Below, one piece after another: positions 26,761 to 36,401 of a DNA stretch of 64,000 bases (the first letter of the stretch is position 1; each line of letters starts with the position of its first letter). A program made the position numbers and the translations under genes. Under the pieces are notes generated by a model that worked only from the letters and a program-made list of their open reading frames with translations, did not search any database and was not told the origin of the DNA. Location: the NCBI RefSeq assembly GCF_004208415.1, contig NZ_CP035758.1, positions 4,836,001 through 4,900,000 of the forward strand, in the 5' to 3' direction. Source of the stretch: Ktedonosporobacter rubrisoli. Its GTDB lineage: Bacteria; Chloroflexota; Ktedonobacteria; Ktedonobacterales; Ktedonobacteraceae.

Positions 26761-29673
26761 ATGTCTCAACCAGAAACAAGTCAACCATTAGGCACAACAA
26801 GTGCCCGGCTGGTCGCTGTACGTCTTAAATCTGCTAATAAAAATATCTTTCGTGCTCTGCTGAGCCTGGCCTCGGTAAACCTGCTTGTGCGCATCGTCGG
26901 CATGGTGAACCAGAGCGCAGTGGCGTTCACCTTTGGTCAAGGGGCGGTCATGGATGCGTATTATGCTGCCCAGACCTTGCCATTTACTGTGACGCAACTA
27001 CTAGGCGGAGCGCTTGAGGCTTCGGTCATTCCCGTTTTCACAAAAGTCAGTACGCGCGGAATGACCGATAGAGTCTCGCGCCTCTTCAGCACTATCTTGA
27101 ATCTGTTGATCATCGGCTTGGTAGGCTTTACTATTCTCATGCTGATATTACATCAGTCACTTGTAATTCTTTTTGCCCCAGGCCTGCCGCATGACACGCT
27201 GGAACTAGCCATTACCCTGGCGCCATATACCTTTCCGATAGTGCTCATGATAACGTTGAACAGTTTTATGGAATATCTGCTCAACGCCCGCGGCCAGTTT
27301 GGCTGGCCAGCCTATCTGGGCCTGCTGGCTCCGCTTATAACCATTGTATCTATTCTCGTCTGGGGCAAATTTTATGGCGTAATTGTGCTCTGCCTGAGTA
27401 CATTGGCCGGCCAGATTCTACAATTGATCGCGATCCTGATCCGCGCACATATGGCTAAATTCGTCTATGTGCCTGTGCTCGATCTGCGCGATCCTGCTTT
27501 GCTGCAAATTGGCAAAACGATGACGCCGGCGATCTTTGCGGCATTTATCGGCCATATTAGCCCGCTCGTTGATCAGATATTCACATCGTCCCTGGTTGTA
27601 GGAAGTCTTGCTGCGCTCAACACTGCAAATAAACTCTATAGCGTACCAGTTGGCGTGATTTTATCCTCGACGGGCCGCGCGGCCCTCCCCGTCCTATCCA
27701 GCCAGGTGGCCATACGGGATATGAAGGCCTTCAAGAATACGCTGCGCCTGTATCTATGGGCTGTAGGTTCTGGCACGATAGTACTAACCCTTGGCATGAT
27801 CATCCTTGGTCACCCAGTTATAGCTCTGCTCTTCCAGCATGGTGACTCTTTTAAAGCTGCCGATACTACTCGTACAGCCATTACCCTCATCGGCTACAGC
27901 ATCGGCCTGACTCCCCTGGCCTTTGGCTTTATCCTTTCGCGCGCCTTTAGCGCTCTTGGGAAAACGCATATCTTTATCTATAACGGCATTGTAAGTGTTA
28001 TCGCTAATGTGATCTTTGACTATCTCTTTGTTGGCCCCTGGCAAACATTTGGGATCGCACTGTCAACTTCTGCAGTAAATTTCTGCACGATGGCAATGCT
28101 GCTCATCATATTGCCGCGCGAGGTGGGAAGCCTTAATTTGCTCACTCCTCCGCGTGAATTCCTGGGCATCCTGAGAAAACTGGGGCTTGACCTAATCTAC
28201 GTCCAATGGAAGGCATGGAGGGAAGACATCTTGACACTATTCCCCATTCCCTATAGTCTCTATCAGCGCCTGAGCCGTGTGGCAATCGCGCTTGCCGTCT
28301 TCGCTGCGGGCATCGCTGGCACTATCAACAATGCCATGTTTACTTTGCGTATTGCCTTTGGTTCGCTGGTAATTCTTGCGCTGATGCGCTATCCCTATAT
28401 TCTCCTGCTCATCTGGGTGGCAGTCGATGCACTCATAGGCTCGGTAATTCCGTTTTTTAATGGGAACAACTTCCTCTCAGGACTGGTTGCCCCGACGCTC
28501 CTTTTAATGTTTGCTATGCCCATCAAGCAAGCCTTTAAACTGATGCCAACTCTACCATTCCTCTTTGCTTATGTCATGTGGACCTTATTGGGCATTGGTG
28601 TCTCGCCGGATACTACGACCCAATTCCTGACGATCTGGACGGTTTATCTGGCATATGTCGCTGTAGGTGTGCTGGTTGTAAACTTAGTGACGACGAGAAA
28701 ACTGCTGATGGGACTGATAGATGCCATTCTTGTACAGAGCATCTTCCTTTCGTTCTTTGGCATTTACGGGTACTTTACCAAGCAATATGGTCTCTACGAT
28801 ACCGATATCTCGTCCCTCTATCGCATTGGTTCGGTCTATGGGGCACCGCCGACACTGGCTTTCTTCCTGTCGATGGTGATTCCGCTCGCGTTCTATCGTA
28901 CATTTACGCTGCGAGGCCTTCAGAGGGCTCTGGGGGTAGTTGTCACGCTTATTCTTCTGGCCGCACTTGGCCTGACCTTCACACGTGGGGCAATCATTAG
29001 CGTCTCTTTAAGCCTGGTCGTCATGATCTTCTTCCTGCCTTCTCGCAGATTGAAGATTAGCCTATTGGGCGGTATTTTGGCCCTGGGAGCTCTGGCTATC
29101 CTGGTAGCTACTTTCCTCGATCTACCGCTCTTTAGTCGTTTCCTTAACTCAGACATACTTACGCTCAATGGGCGTACTTACCTGTGGAAAGCACTACTCG
29201 ACAATTTCGATCCAGGGCAGTGGCTGGGTTATGGCCTGGAAGCCTCCGATGCTGTCCTGACGCGTCTGAATGTCGGTCATGGGGGAGGAGTAATTGGAAC
29301 CGCGCCCCACAATGTTTTCATCGGCTCCCTCTTTGATTTTGGCATCATCGGAGTTAGCTTGATGACGCTTATGTTTATATCCATTCCCTGGACACTGATC
29401 TCAAGGATGCGCAAGGCCACAATCGAGCATCGCTTGATCCTCGCGGTAGGTCTGGCGGCCTTTATCAACATCTTTGTGCAGTCGTTAGAGGTTACCGTAG
29501 TCTGGAGTCAGCCAGTCGGCATTTACGTCTGGATGATTCTTGCACTTCCATTCGCACTCTATTGGTCCAAGCCTGAGCAGACTCCTCCTCAAGCCTACCT
29601 TGAGGAAACTCAGAAGCTGGTCGTACCCAGAATCACGCACATTACAAAACAGGAGCAACCTTCCCATGTCTAA
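26761..29673 (+). CDS. MurJ/MviN-type flippase fused to an O-antigen ligase/Wzy-type polymerase
   Basis: 970 residues without a frame break. Residues about 30-480 are a MurJ-like MOP flippase (LLVRIVGMVNQSAVAF, GALEASVIPVFTK, GRAALPVLSSQVA) with about 14 membrane helices. Residues about 510-950 are an O-antigen ligase/polymerase-like protein with ten or more helices. It has the Wzy_C region TLNGRTYLWKALLDNF followed by TAPHNVFIGSLFDFG, whose histidine is the family hallmark. The two activities normally reside in separate proteins (Wzx and Wzy). A fusion would couple flipping of the lipid-linked unit to polymerisation. The stop overlaps the next gene by 8 bases. Confidence 0.82.
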   Translation: MSQPETSQPLGTTSARLVAVRLKSANKNIFRALLSLASVNLLVRIVGMVNQSAVAFTFGQGAVMDAYYAAQTLPFTVTQLLGGALEASVIPVFTKVSTRGMTDRVSRLFSTILNLLIIGLVGFTILMLILHQSLVILFAPGLPHDTLELAITLAPYTFPIVLMITLNSFMEYLLNARGQFGWPAYLGLLAPLITIVSILVWGKFYGVIVLCLSTLAGQILQLIAILIRAHMAKFVYVPVLDLRDPALLQIGKTMTPAIFAAFIGHISPLVDQIFTSSLVVGSLAALNTANKLYSVPVGVILSSTGRAALPVLSSQVAIRDMKAFKNTLRLYLWAVGSGTIVLTLGMIILGHPVIALLFQHGDSFKAADTTRTAITLIGYSIGLTPLAFGFILSRAFSALGKTHIFIYNGIVSVIANVIFDYLFVGPWQTFGIALSTSAVNFCTMAMLLIILPREVGSLNLLTPPREFLGILRKLGLDLIYVQWKAWREDILTLFPIPYSLYQRLSRVAIALAVFAAGIAGTINNAMFTLRIAFGSLVILALMRYPYILLLIWVAVDALIGSVIPFFNGNNFLSGLVAPTLLLMFAMPIKQAFKLMPTLPFLFAYVMWTLLGIGVSPDTTTQFLTIWTVYLAYVAVGVLVVNLVTTRKLLMGLIDAILVQSIFLSFFGIYGYFTKQYGLYDTDISSLYRIGSVYGAPPTLAFFLSMVIPLAFYRTFTLRGLQRALGVVVTLILLAALGLTFTRGAIISVSLSLVVMIFFLPSRRLKISLLGGILALGALAILVATFLDLPLFSRFLNSDILTLNGRTYLWKALLDNFDPGQWLGYGLEASDAVLTRLNVGHGGGVIGTAPHNVFIGSLFDFGIIGVSLMTLMFISIPWTLISRMRKATIEHRLILAVGLAAFINIFVQSLEVTVVWSQPVGIYVWMILALPFALYWSKPEQTPPQAYLEETQKLVVPRITHITKQEQPSHV

Positions 29674-31015
29674 TTTGCCCAGTGAGAGAAACCGTTTGCG
29701 TATATGCGTGCTTACCTTTCTCTTCCCGCCGAATGTTGGCGGGGCCGAGGCTCAGGCCGACAAACATGCTCGCCAGCTCCAGGCAATGGGGCACGAGGTG
29801 CTTGTCATTACGTTAAGTCATCGCAAAGAATGGAAACGAGCAGAAATAAATAACGGGCTGCCGATCATACGTATTGGCGGCCTCTATCGCCGCGGTGGCA
29901 GGCTTAATGTCGGCCGCCTGGGGCGCATCCCAATTGAGATCATTGCCTTGTTGAAGCTCTGGCAATTTCGCCATCGCTACGACGTTATCCATACCATGCA
30001 GCTTTCTTCGCTGAGTGCAATTGGAACCTTTATCTGTCGCCTGACCCGCAAGCCAATCATTATTAGTATTCAAAGTGCCGGCCCGAGCGAGGAGCAATTG
30101 CAGGTCATCAAGCAGAAGGGTGCGCTCTTCATGGCCGACACATTAACAAATCTCGATGCTAGCCAGCTCGCGGTTGGAGAAAAAGATTGGACGCCAGGAG
30201 ATCTTGAAAGCTTGCCTCAATCGTCCCTGGGTGGTAGCTTCATGCTGAATTACCTGCGCGAATCAGATGCATATTACCAGGTGCTCAGCAACCGCAGCCG
30301 CCACTATCTCATATCGCACGGTTTTCGCCAGGAGCAAATCATCCATATTCCCAATGGTATTGATACAGAGAAATACAGGCCAGGAGCGCAGCGTCCCGAT
30401 CCGGCCAAACCAGAACGCGACATTATCAGCGTGGCCCGCCTGGAATATCCTAAAGGAGTCGATGTGCTGTTGCACGCCTGGGCGCGTATGCTGCGCGAAC
30501 CAGATCAATGGCGCGCACAGCTGAAACCTCGCTTATTGCTGGTTGGCGATGGCATGTTCAGGCCGCTGATGGAGCGCATCGCTCGCGATCTGGATATTAT
30601 GGATAGCGTTGAATTTCTCGGCACGCGCCAGGATGTTCTTGAGATGCTGCAAAAAGCCTGGGGCTTCGTTATCCCTTCACGCTGGGAAGGTATGCCGAAT
30701 GCTCTCATTGAGGCTATGGCATGTGGTTTGCCCTGTGTAGCAACACGCGTTAGCGGAAGTGAAGATGCCATTATAGATGGGATCAATGGCTTACTGGTAC
30801 CCCCAGAACAGCCCGCCCCCATGGCGCAAGCGCTTCGCCGCATCATTGAAGACAGCCAATTTGCCCAACAATTAGCCCAGGAAGCGCGGGCTACCACGCT
30901 CCATAACTATCAAATACAGACAGTTACAGAAAAGAGCGTAAAAACCTATTACCGCCTGCTCTCCCGGGGCAATCCGATATTGCCTTTTGTACAAGAAGAA
31001 ATGGGGGGAATGTGA
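29666..31015 (+). CDS. Glycosyltransferase family 4
   Basis: About 449 residues from ATG 29666 (AGGAGC upstream; the longer frame starts inside the previous gene). GT-B fold: N-terminal FLFPPNVGGAEAQADKHARQL, C-terminal IPNGIDTEKYRPG, ISVARLEYPKGVDVLLHAW, and the donor-binding PSRWEGMPNALIEAMACGLPCVATRVSGSED with the EX7E pattern. It is cytoplasmic, adding one sugar to the lipid-linked repeat. It is closely related to the next gene, suggesting a tandem duplication. Confidence 0.9.
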   Translation: MSNLPSERNRLRICVLTFLFPPNVGGAEAQADKHARQLQAMGHEVLVITLSHRKEWKRAEINNGLPIIRIGGLYRRGGRLNVGRLGRIPIEIIALLKLWQFRHRYDVIHTMQLSSLSAIGTFICRLTRKPIIISIQSAGPSEEQLQVIKQKGALFMADTLTNLDASQLAVGEKDWTPGDLESLPQSSLGGSFMLNYLRESDAYYQVLSNRSRHYLISHGFRQEQIIHIPNGIDTEKYRPGAQRPDPAKPERDIISVARLEYPKGVDVLLHAWARMLREPDQWRAQLKPRLLLVGDGMFRPLMERIARDLDIMDSVEFLGTRQDVLEMLQKAWGFVIPSRWEGMPNALIEAMACGLPCVATRVSGSEDAIIDGINGLLVPPEQPAPMAQALRRIIEDSQFAQQLAQEARATTLHNYQIQTVTEKSVKTYYRLLSRGNPILPFVQEEMGGM

Positions 31016-32334
31016 GTAATCAGCGTGTCTACATAGTTATTAGTTCGTTTCACCCTTTAGTAGGTGGCGCAGAGAGACAGGCCCTGGCGCAGGGAAAAAT
31101 GCTCCAGGAGCGGGGCTATGATGTCACTGTCGTCACCTTCCACCACAGGAGTGAATGGCCGGTCCGCGATGTTATCGAAGGAGTGCCAGTTCTGCGCGTC
31201 GCGGGCAGCCTTATGCGCGATCGGCTCGATCGACCGCGCAAAATCCAGCAAATAGCCTACCTGCTGGCTCAGGTAGCACTTGGCTGGGATCTCTGGCGGC
31301 ATCGGCGCAAATACGATATTCTGCACGTGTATCAGTTAAGTTTACTGGCTTTACCTACAGCACTGGTCAGTCGCTTAGCCGGTAAGCCAATCCTCATCTC
31401 AGTCCGCAGCACAGGCACTGGTAAGAGCAATGGCACAGATAAAGAGACCTCACTCCTTGCCGGACCACTCGATCCTTCATTACCCTGGCTACGCATAGAA
31501 GCTAACAGCTGGGTAAATGGGGATCTTGAAGCTCTTCTACGGCTAGGGAAGCCTGTGGCAAACTTTGTACGCTCGCTGCTCACTAGTGAGCGAGCAAGAA
31601 TCATAATTCTTAGTACGCGTATGCGCAGCTATCTGGCCGAGAATGGCTTTCTCCTGCCAAATGTGCAGCTCATTCCCAATGGCGTAGATATTGTGCACTA
31701 TCAGCCTCCACAGGATGATGAGGCCAGCTTTCAGGAAAAAGCGCATACCGTGGTTTGCCTGTCCCGCCTGCGCTATGAAAAAGGGATAGATGTTCTTCTG
31801 CAGGCCTGGAAGTTAGTAAAGGAGCAGGTTCCTGACGCGAAATTAATCGTGATCGGCTCAGGCAAGCTTCTTGATCAGCTTACTAATATGGCCGAGGCCC
31901 TTGGCATTACTGATAGTGTCGAATTTGCAGGCAGGCAGTACGACATTCCCGAACAGTTGCATAGAGGCACGATAGCCGTGCTCCCTTCGCGCTGGGAAGG
32001 CATGCCTAACGCCGTATTGGAGGCAATGGCTTGCGGCTTACCATGCGTCGCTACGCGTGTAAGCGGGAGCGAAGACATTATTCAGCAGGGCAAAAACGGC
32101 CTGCTTGTCGATTCGGAAGATTATCAAGCAATGGCTCAGGCCCTGATAACCTTACTCAAGGATGCGGACCTGACGCGCAAATATGGCAAAGCCGCGCGGG
32201 CCCACATAGAAGAGCATTATTCGCTTGAGCATATCACCGACTCTTATATCGAACTCTATGGCAATCTAACAGGTCAAAAGGAACAACAAGCCAGGAATAT
32301 TCCTCCTTCGGAAATATATCAAATACCATCGTAG
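31012..32334 (+). CDS. Glycosyltransferase family 4
   Basis: 440 residues from GTG 31012, which overlaps the preceding TGA (GTGA) with GGGGGG just upstream. GT-B signatures: FHPLVGGAERQALAQGKML, LIPNGVDIVHYQPP, VCLSRLRYEKGIDVLLQAW, and PSRWEGMPNAVLEAMACGLPCVATRVSGSED. Much of the C-terminal half matches the previous protein, but the donor or acceptor may differ. A 30-residue insert around residue 140 (TGKSNGTDKETSLLAGPLDP) resembles the corresponding variable loop of its neighbour. Confidence 0.9.
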   Translation: MSNQRVYIVISSFHPLVGGAERQALAQGKMLQERGYDVTVVTFHHRSEWPVRDVIEGVPVLRVAGSLMRDRLDRPRKIQQIAYLLAQVALGWDLWRHRRKYDILHVYQLSLLALPTALVSRLAGKPILISVRSTGTGKSNGTDKETSLLAGPLDPSLPWLRIEANSWVNGDLEALLRLGKPVANFVRSLLTSERARIIILSTRMRSYLAENGFLLPNVQLIPNGVDIVHYQPPQDDEASFQEKAHTVVCLSRLRYEKGIDVLLQAWKLVKEQVPDAKLIVIGSGKLLDQLTNMAEALGITDSVEFAGRQYDIPEQLHRGTIAVLPSRWEGMPNAVLEAMACGLPCVATRVSGSEDIIQQGKNGLLVDSEDYQAMAQALITLLKDADLTRKYGKAARAHIEEHYSLEHITDSYIELYGNLTGQKEQQARNIPPSEIYQIPS

Positions 32335-32375
32335 TTTTTCTCAGCATGCCGATATCTAGGAAAGGATTGGCAGGA

Positions 32376-34280
32376 ATGTGTGGTATAGCGGGATTTATTG
32401 ATCAGCAATATAGTCAAGACCATGCCGAGCAGCTCATTGATGCTATGTGCAAGGTTATTCGCCACCGTGGCCCCGACGATCAAGGAACATGGGTAGATAA
32501 CGGGGTCGCTCTGGGCATGCGCCGCCTCTCAATTATTGACGTGGCCGGCGGTCAACAGCCTATTTATAACGAAGATCATAGCGTACTTGTTGTATTCAAT
32601 GGAGAGATCTATAATTATCAGGAACTGAAAAAAAGTCTACAGGAGCTCGGGCATAGTTTCTCTACCAATAGCGACACAGAAGTAATTGTACATGCTTACG
32701 AAGAATACGGCGACGATTGCCCCAGATACTTGCGCGGCATGTTTGTCTTTGCGCTCTGGGATAAGAAACGGCAGCGCCTGTTAGCTGCACGAGATCGCTT
32801 TGGCAAAAAGCCGTTTAACTATTACTGGGACGGCGAGCGCTTCATTTTTGGTTCTGAAATCAAGTCTATCCTTGAGGCAAATATCCCCCGCCAGATCAAC
32901 CATATCGCGCTCGATGAATATCTGGTCTATAGTTATGTTCCTGCGCCACATACGCTCTTCAAAGATGTTATGAAGCTGCCTCCTGCCCACATTCTGATCT
33001 ATGAAAAGGGCAAGATTACTACCCGTCGCTACTGGGACCTTACCTTTGATCCGACCTGCTATGACGATGAGGCCACGGCCATCGAGCGCACCTATGAGTT
33101 GCTAAGAGATGCGGTACAGGTTCGCTTGATGAGTGAGGTTCCGCTGGGGGCCTTCCTCAGTGGGGGAGTCGATTCGAGCATTGTCGTCGGGCTGATGAGC
33201 CAGATGATCTCGCAGCCGGTAAAAACCTTCTCGATTGGCTTTGAGGAGGACGACTTTAGCGAATTACCACACGCGCGCAGGGTTGCCGATTACTTTGGAA
33301 CCGATCACCACGAGTTCTTTGTCAAACCTGACCTTATTTCGGTACTCCCACAGTTAGCCTGGGCCTACGATGAGCCCTTTGGCGATTCATCGATGCTGCC
33401 CACCTACTATGTCTCAAAGCTTGCTCGTGAGCACGTTACAGTAGTGCTTACGGGAGATGGGGGCGACGAAATCTTCGGCGGCTATGATCACTATGAGCGC
33501 GAGTATAAGATCAGCCGCATTCCACCAGCCATACGGCAGATGCTCGCTTATGCCAGCTTGCTCATTCCCAATGGTATGCGCGGCAAGAAGCGTTTCGGCA
33601 GCATGAATCTGGACCTGGCGACGCGCTGCACGCGTATTCTCTCGCGCTTCCCCGAGAACACACGTCCAGCTATGTATACAGCTGACCATTTCGCCTACGT
33701 AGCCAAACATGAACCTTTCGATCAGCATATTAAGCTCTTCCGCGAGGTCCCACATCTAGATATCTTGAGCCAGATGCAGTACGTCGATGTCCACTCGTAC
33801 CTCTGCGACGATATCCTGGTCAAGGTGGACAAGGCAACCATGCTTAATTCGCTGGAAGCACGCAGTCCCTTGCTTGACCACCGGCTGGCCGAGTACGTGG
33901 CATCGCTGCAGCCATCGTTGCGTATCCACGATGGCTCGCTTAAATATCTGCTTAAGCGGGTGGCAAAGGGTTTGCTCCCCAACGATATTCTTACTCGCCC
34001 CAAGCAGGGCTTTGGTGTACCTATCAAGCACTGGTTCCGCAATCAGCTCACCGATTATGCGCGTGAGATGCTCGACAATCCGCGGGCCCATCAACGCGGC
34101 ATCTTTAATCCTGATTTTATTCGCGGCTTGCTGGCCGAGCACGCTAATACAAAACTTGTAAATCATAGCTCTGCCATCTGGTCTCTGCTCTGTCTGGAGC
34201 TATGGCTTCAGGTATATATGGATGAGCCTCCGCTGTCAAAAGAGATCTATTCGCCAGTGCAGATTACTAGTAGTCATTAG
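32376..34280 (+). CDS. asnB: Asparagine synthase-type amidotransferase 1 (glutamine-hydrolysing)
   Basis: 634 residues from ATG 32376, where MCGIAGF places the glutamine-hydrolysing nucleophile Cys at position 2; the longer frame would block it. The class-II glutaminase (residues 1-200, RHRGPDDQG, FNGEIYNYQEL) is followed by the ATP-pyrophosphatase synthetase domain with GAFLSGGVDSSIVVG and LTGDGGDEIFGGYDHY. In surface-polysaccharide clusters such proteins amidate uronic acids rather than make free asparagine. Here it sits in the operon next to a second copy, 10 bases apart. Confidence 0.9.
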   Translation: MCGIAGFIDQQYSQDHAEQLIDAMCKVIRHRGPDDQGTWVDNGVALGMRRLSIIDVAGGQQPIYNEDHSVLVVFNGEIYNYQELKKSLQELGHSFSTNSDTEVIVHAYEEYGDDCPRYLRGMFVFALWDKKRQRLLAARDRFGKKPFNYYWDGERFIFGSEIKSILEANIPRQINHIALDEYLVYSYVPAPHTLFKDVMKLPPAHILIYEKGKITTRRYWDLTFDPTCYDDEATAIERTYELLRDAVQVRLMSEVPLGAFLSGGVDSSIVVGLMSQMISQPVKTFSIGFEEDDFSELPHARRVADYFGTDHHEFFVKPDLISVLPQLAWAYDEPFGDSSMLPTYYVSKLAREHVTVVLTGDGGDEIFGGYDHYEREYKISRIPPAIRQMLAYASLLIPNGMRGKKRFGSMNLDLATRCTRILSRFPENTRPAMYTADHFAYVAKHEPFDQHIKLFREVPHLDILSQMQYVDVHSYLCDDILVKVDKATMLNSLEARSPLLDHRLAEYVASLQPSLRIHDGSLKYLLKRVAKGLLPNDILTRPKQGFGVPIKHWFRNQLTDYAREMLDNPRAHQRGIFNPDFIRGLLAEHANTKLVNHSSAIWSLLCLELWLQVYMDEPPLSKEIYSPVQITSSH

Positions 34281-34289
34281 GAGAGCAGC

Positions 34290-36230
34290 ATGTGTGGGAT
34301 TTGCGGCATTTATAACGCGCAGAGTGGAGAGCCCGCTTCACCGCAACTAATTGAACAAATGACTGGTCTCATCGCACATCGCGGACCCGACGATCAGGGG
34401 GTTTATACCGATGGTCCCCTGGGCCTTGGCTTTGCCAGGCTCAGCATCATCGATCTGAGTGGCGGCCATCAACCCATGTGCAATGAGACTGGCGATATAT
34501 GGATTGTCTTCAATGGGGAGATCTGGAACTATAAGGCGCTACGCAAGGAGCTCATTGAGAAAGGCCACCAGTTCCGAACCCATTGTGATACTGAGACGAT
34601 TATTCACGCCTACGAAGAATACGGCCTTGATTGTGTGGCCCGCCTGCATGGCATGTTCGGTTTTGCCATTTGGGATGCGCCACGCAAGCGCCTCTTACTG
34701 GCTCGCGATAAAGCAGGCAAAAAGCCGCTCTATTATACGCGCGTCAACGGCAATTTCGCCTTTGCTTCAGAAATCAAAGGGCTGCTGGCTTATCCGGGCA
34801 TAAAGCGTGAAGCCGATATCCAGGCCATGGCTGATTTTCTCAGCATACGCTATGTTCCCGGTCCAGCCACCCTTTTCGCCGGCATCTACAAGCTTCTCCC
34901 CGGGCACTGGCTGCTCTTCGAGAATGGGAACGTCCACGAGGAGTGCTATTGGGATTATACCTTTGGTCCAACCGAGCACCGTCCGCTTGAAGAATATATC
35001 CAGGGCATCCAGCAGCACGTCAAGCGTTCTGTTGAAGAGAGGATGATGGCCGATGTGCCGGTTGGCGCCATGCTAAGCGGCGGGGTCGATTCGAGTATTA
35101 TCGCCGGTATTATGAGCAAGCTCACCAGCCATAAGGTGAAGACCTTCTCGGTCGGCTTTGATCATCCCGAATATAGCGAGCTTCCCTATGCCAGGATGGT
35201 TGCTGAGCACTTCGGGACCGATCATTACGAATTGCTCGTCCAATCCTCGGACATGGTAAAATACTGGCCGCTTCTTACCTGGCACCGCGACGAGCCGGTG
35301 AGCGAGCCATCGGACCTGGGCGTTTACCTGGTCTCCAAGCTAGCACGCGAGCATGTCAAGGTGGTGCTTTCGGGCGAAGGCGGCGATGAGCTTTTCGCCG
35401 GCTACCCTAAGTATGTTGTGGACTGGATAGCTAACTACTATCATATCCTGCCAGCTTCTATCCGCGACGGTATGCTCATGCCCATGATCGAGCACCTGCC
35501 CTACAGCATGCGCAAGCTAAAAATGGCAGCGCGCAATATGTCCCAGCCGGCGCCTCAGCGCTGGATGAGCTGGTTCGGCATCTTCAACGGACCGCTGAAG
35601 GATGAGCTGCTGACCGATACTGTCAAGGCCAGAATCGATCTTGATTCCAGTCGCGCATTCCAGCGCTGGCTAGAGAATAATCCGCAGCGCGACGATCTTT
35701 CGGCCATGCTCTATCTGGACACCAAGATCTGGCTGCCCGATAACTTGCTGATGAAGGGCGACAAAATGACCATGGCCGCCTCCCTAGAGGCTCGCATACC
35801 TTTGCTCGACTATAAACTGATTGAATACGCGGCCTCCATTCCATCGAGCCTGAAGATCAGATCCTTTAAGGCCAAGTATATGCTTAAGCGCGCCTTCGCC
35901 GATTTCTTGCCCGAGCCTATTCTTACACGCAAGAAGATGGGCTTCAACGTTCCCACAGGCATATGGTTCCGTGAGGGGCAGCGCCGCATCATCACGCAGC
36001 TCTTGCTATCCGAGCGTACTCGCAGCCGTGGCTACTTCAATGATGCTTACATAGCACGCATGGTCCACGACCATTTAGAGGGCAGAACAAATTATCAGGC
36101 CCAATTGTTTACGCTGGCCAGCCTGGAATTATGGTTCCGTGTCTTTATCGATAACCCACAGCCGGTGATCCCTCAGCAGTCGGTAGAGGAGTTGCTAGCT
36201 GATGAAAAACCTGTTGTTTCTAGCTTGTAG
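34290..36230 (+). CDS. asnB: Asparagine synthase-type amidotransferase 2 (glutamine-hydrolysing)
   Basis: 646 residues. MCGICGIYNA has the essential Cys2. The glutaminase contains IAHRGPDDQG and FNGEIWNYKAL, and the synthetase domain contains GAMLSGGVDSSIIAG and LSGEGGDELFAGYPKY. GGAGAG precedes ATG 34290. It is clearly paralogous to 32376 but diverged, and two copies in one operon suggest two different carboxylate acceptors, plausibly two uronic acids. The role in the operon is inferred; the enzyme class is secure. Confidence 0.9.
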   Translation: MCGICGIYNAQSGEPASPQLIEQMTGLIAHRGPDDQGVYTDGPLGLGFARLSIIDLSGGHQPMCNETGDIWIVFNGEIWNYKALRKELIEKGHQFRTHCDTETIIHAYEEYGLDCVARLHGMFGFAIWDAPRKRLLLARDKAGKKPLYYTRVNGNFAFASEIKGLLAYPGIKREADIQAMADFLSIRYVPGPATLFAGIYKLLPGHWLLFENGNVHEECYWDYTFGPTEHRPLEEYIQGIQQHVKRSVEERMMADVPVGAMLSGGVDSSIIAGIMSKLTSHKVKTFSVGFDHPEYSELPYARMVAEHFGTDHYELLVQSSDMVKYWPLLTWHRDEPVSEPSDLGVYLVSKLAREHVKVVLSGEGGDELFAGYPKYVVDWIANYYHILPASIRDGMLMPMIEHLPYSMRKLKMAARNMSQPAPQRWMSWFGIFNGPLKDELLTDTVKARIDLDSSRAFQRWLENNPQRDDLSAMLYLDTKIWLPDNLLMKGDKMTMAASLEARIPLLDYKLIEYAASIPSSLKIRSFKAKYMLKRAFADFLPEPILTRKKMGFNVPTGIWFREGQRRIITQLLLSERTRSRGYFNDAYIARMVHDHLEGRTNYQAQLFTLASLELWFRVFIDNPQPVIPQQSVEELLADEKPVVSSL

Positions 36231-36401
36231 TAAAAAAAACCTGCTCTTGTAATAAATTTCCTTAACGCACGCACACTTTGCATGCATGGGGTCAGGGCGC
36301 CGTCGTCAGGCGGGCGGGGATTGTTGCTTAGATCCTCTCTTGCGCCCGCCGCACACGGTAGTCAAAGTTCTCATATGAACTTACTTAAAAGGGAGATAGC
36401 G

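Noticed and set aside
36282..36401. N-terminal extension of the glycosyltransferase (MHGVRAPSSGG...)
   Set aside because: Not homologous, and a strong ribosome site marks GTG 36402.
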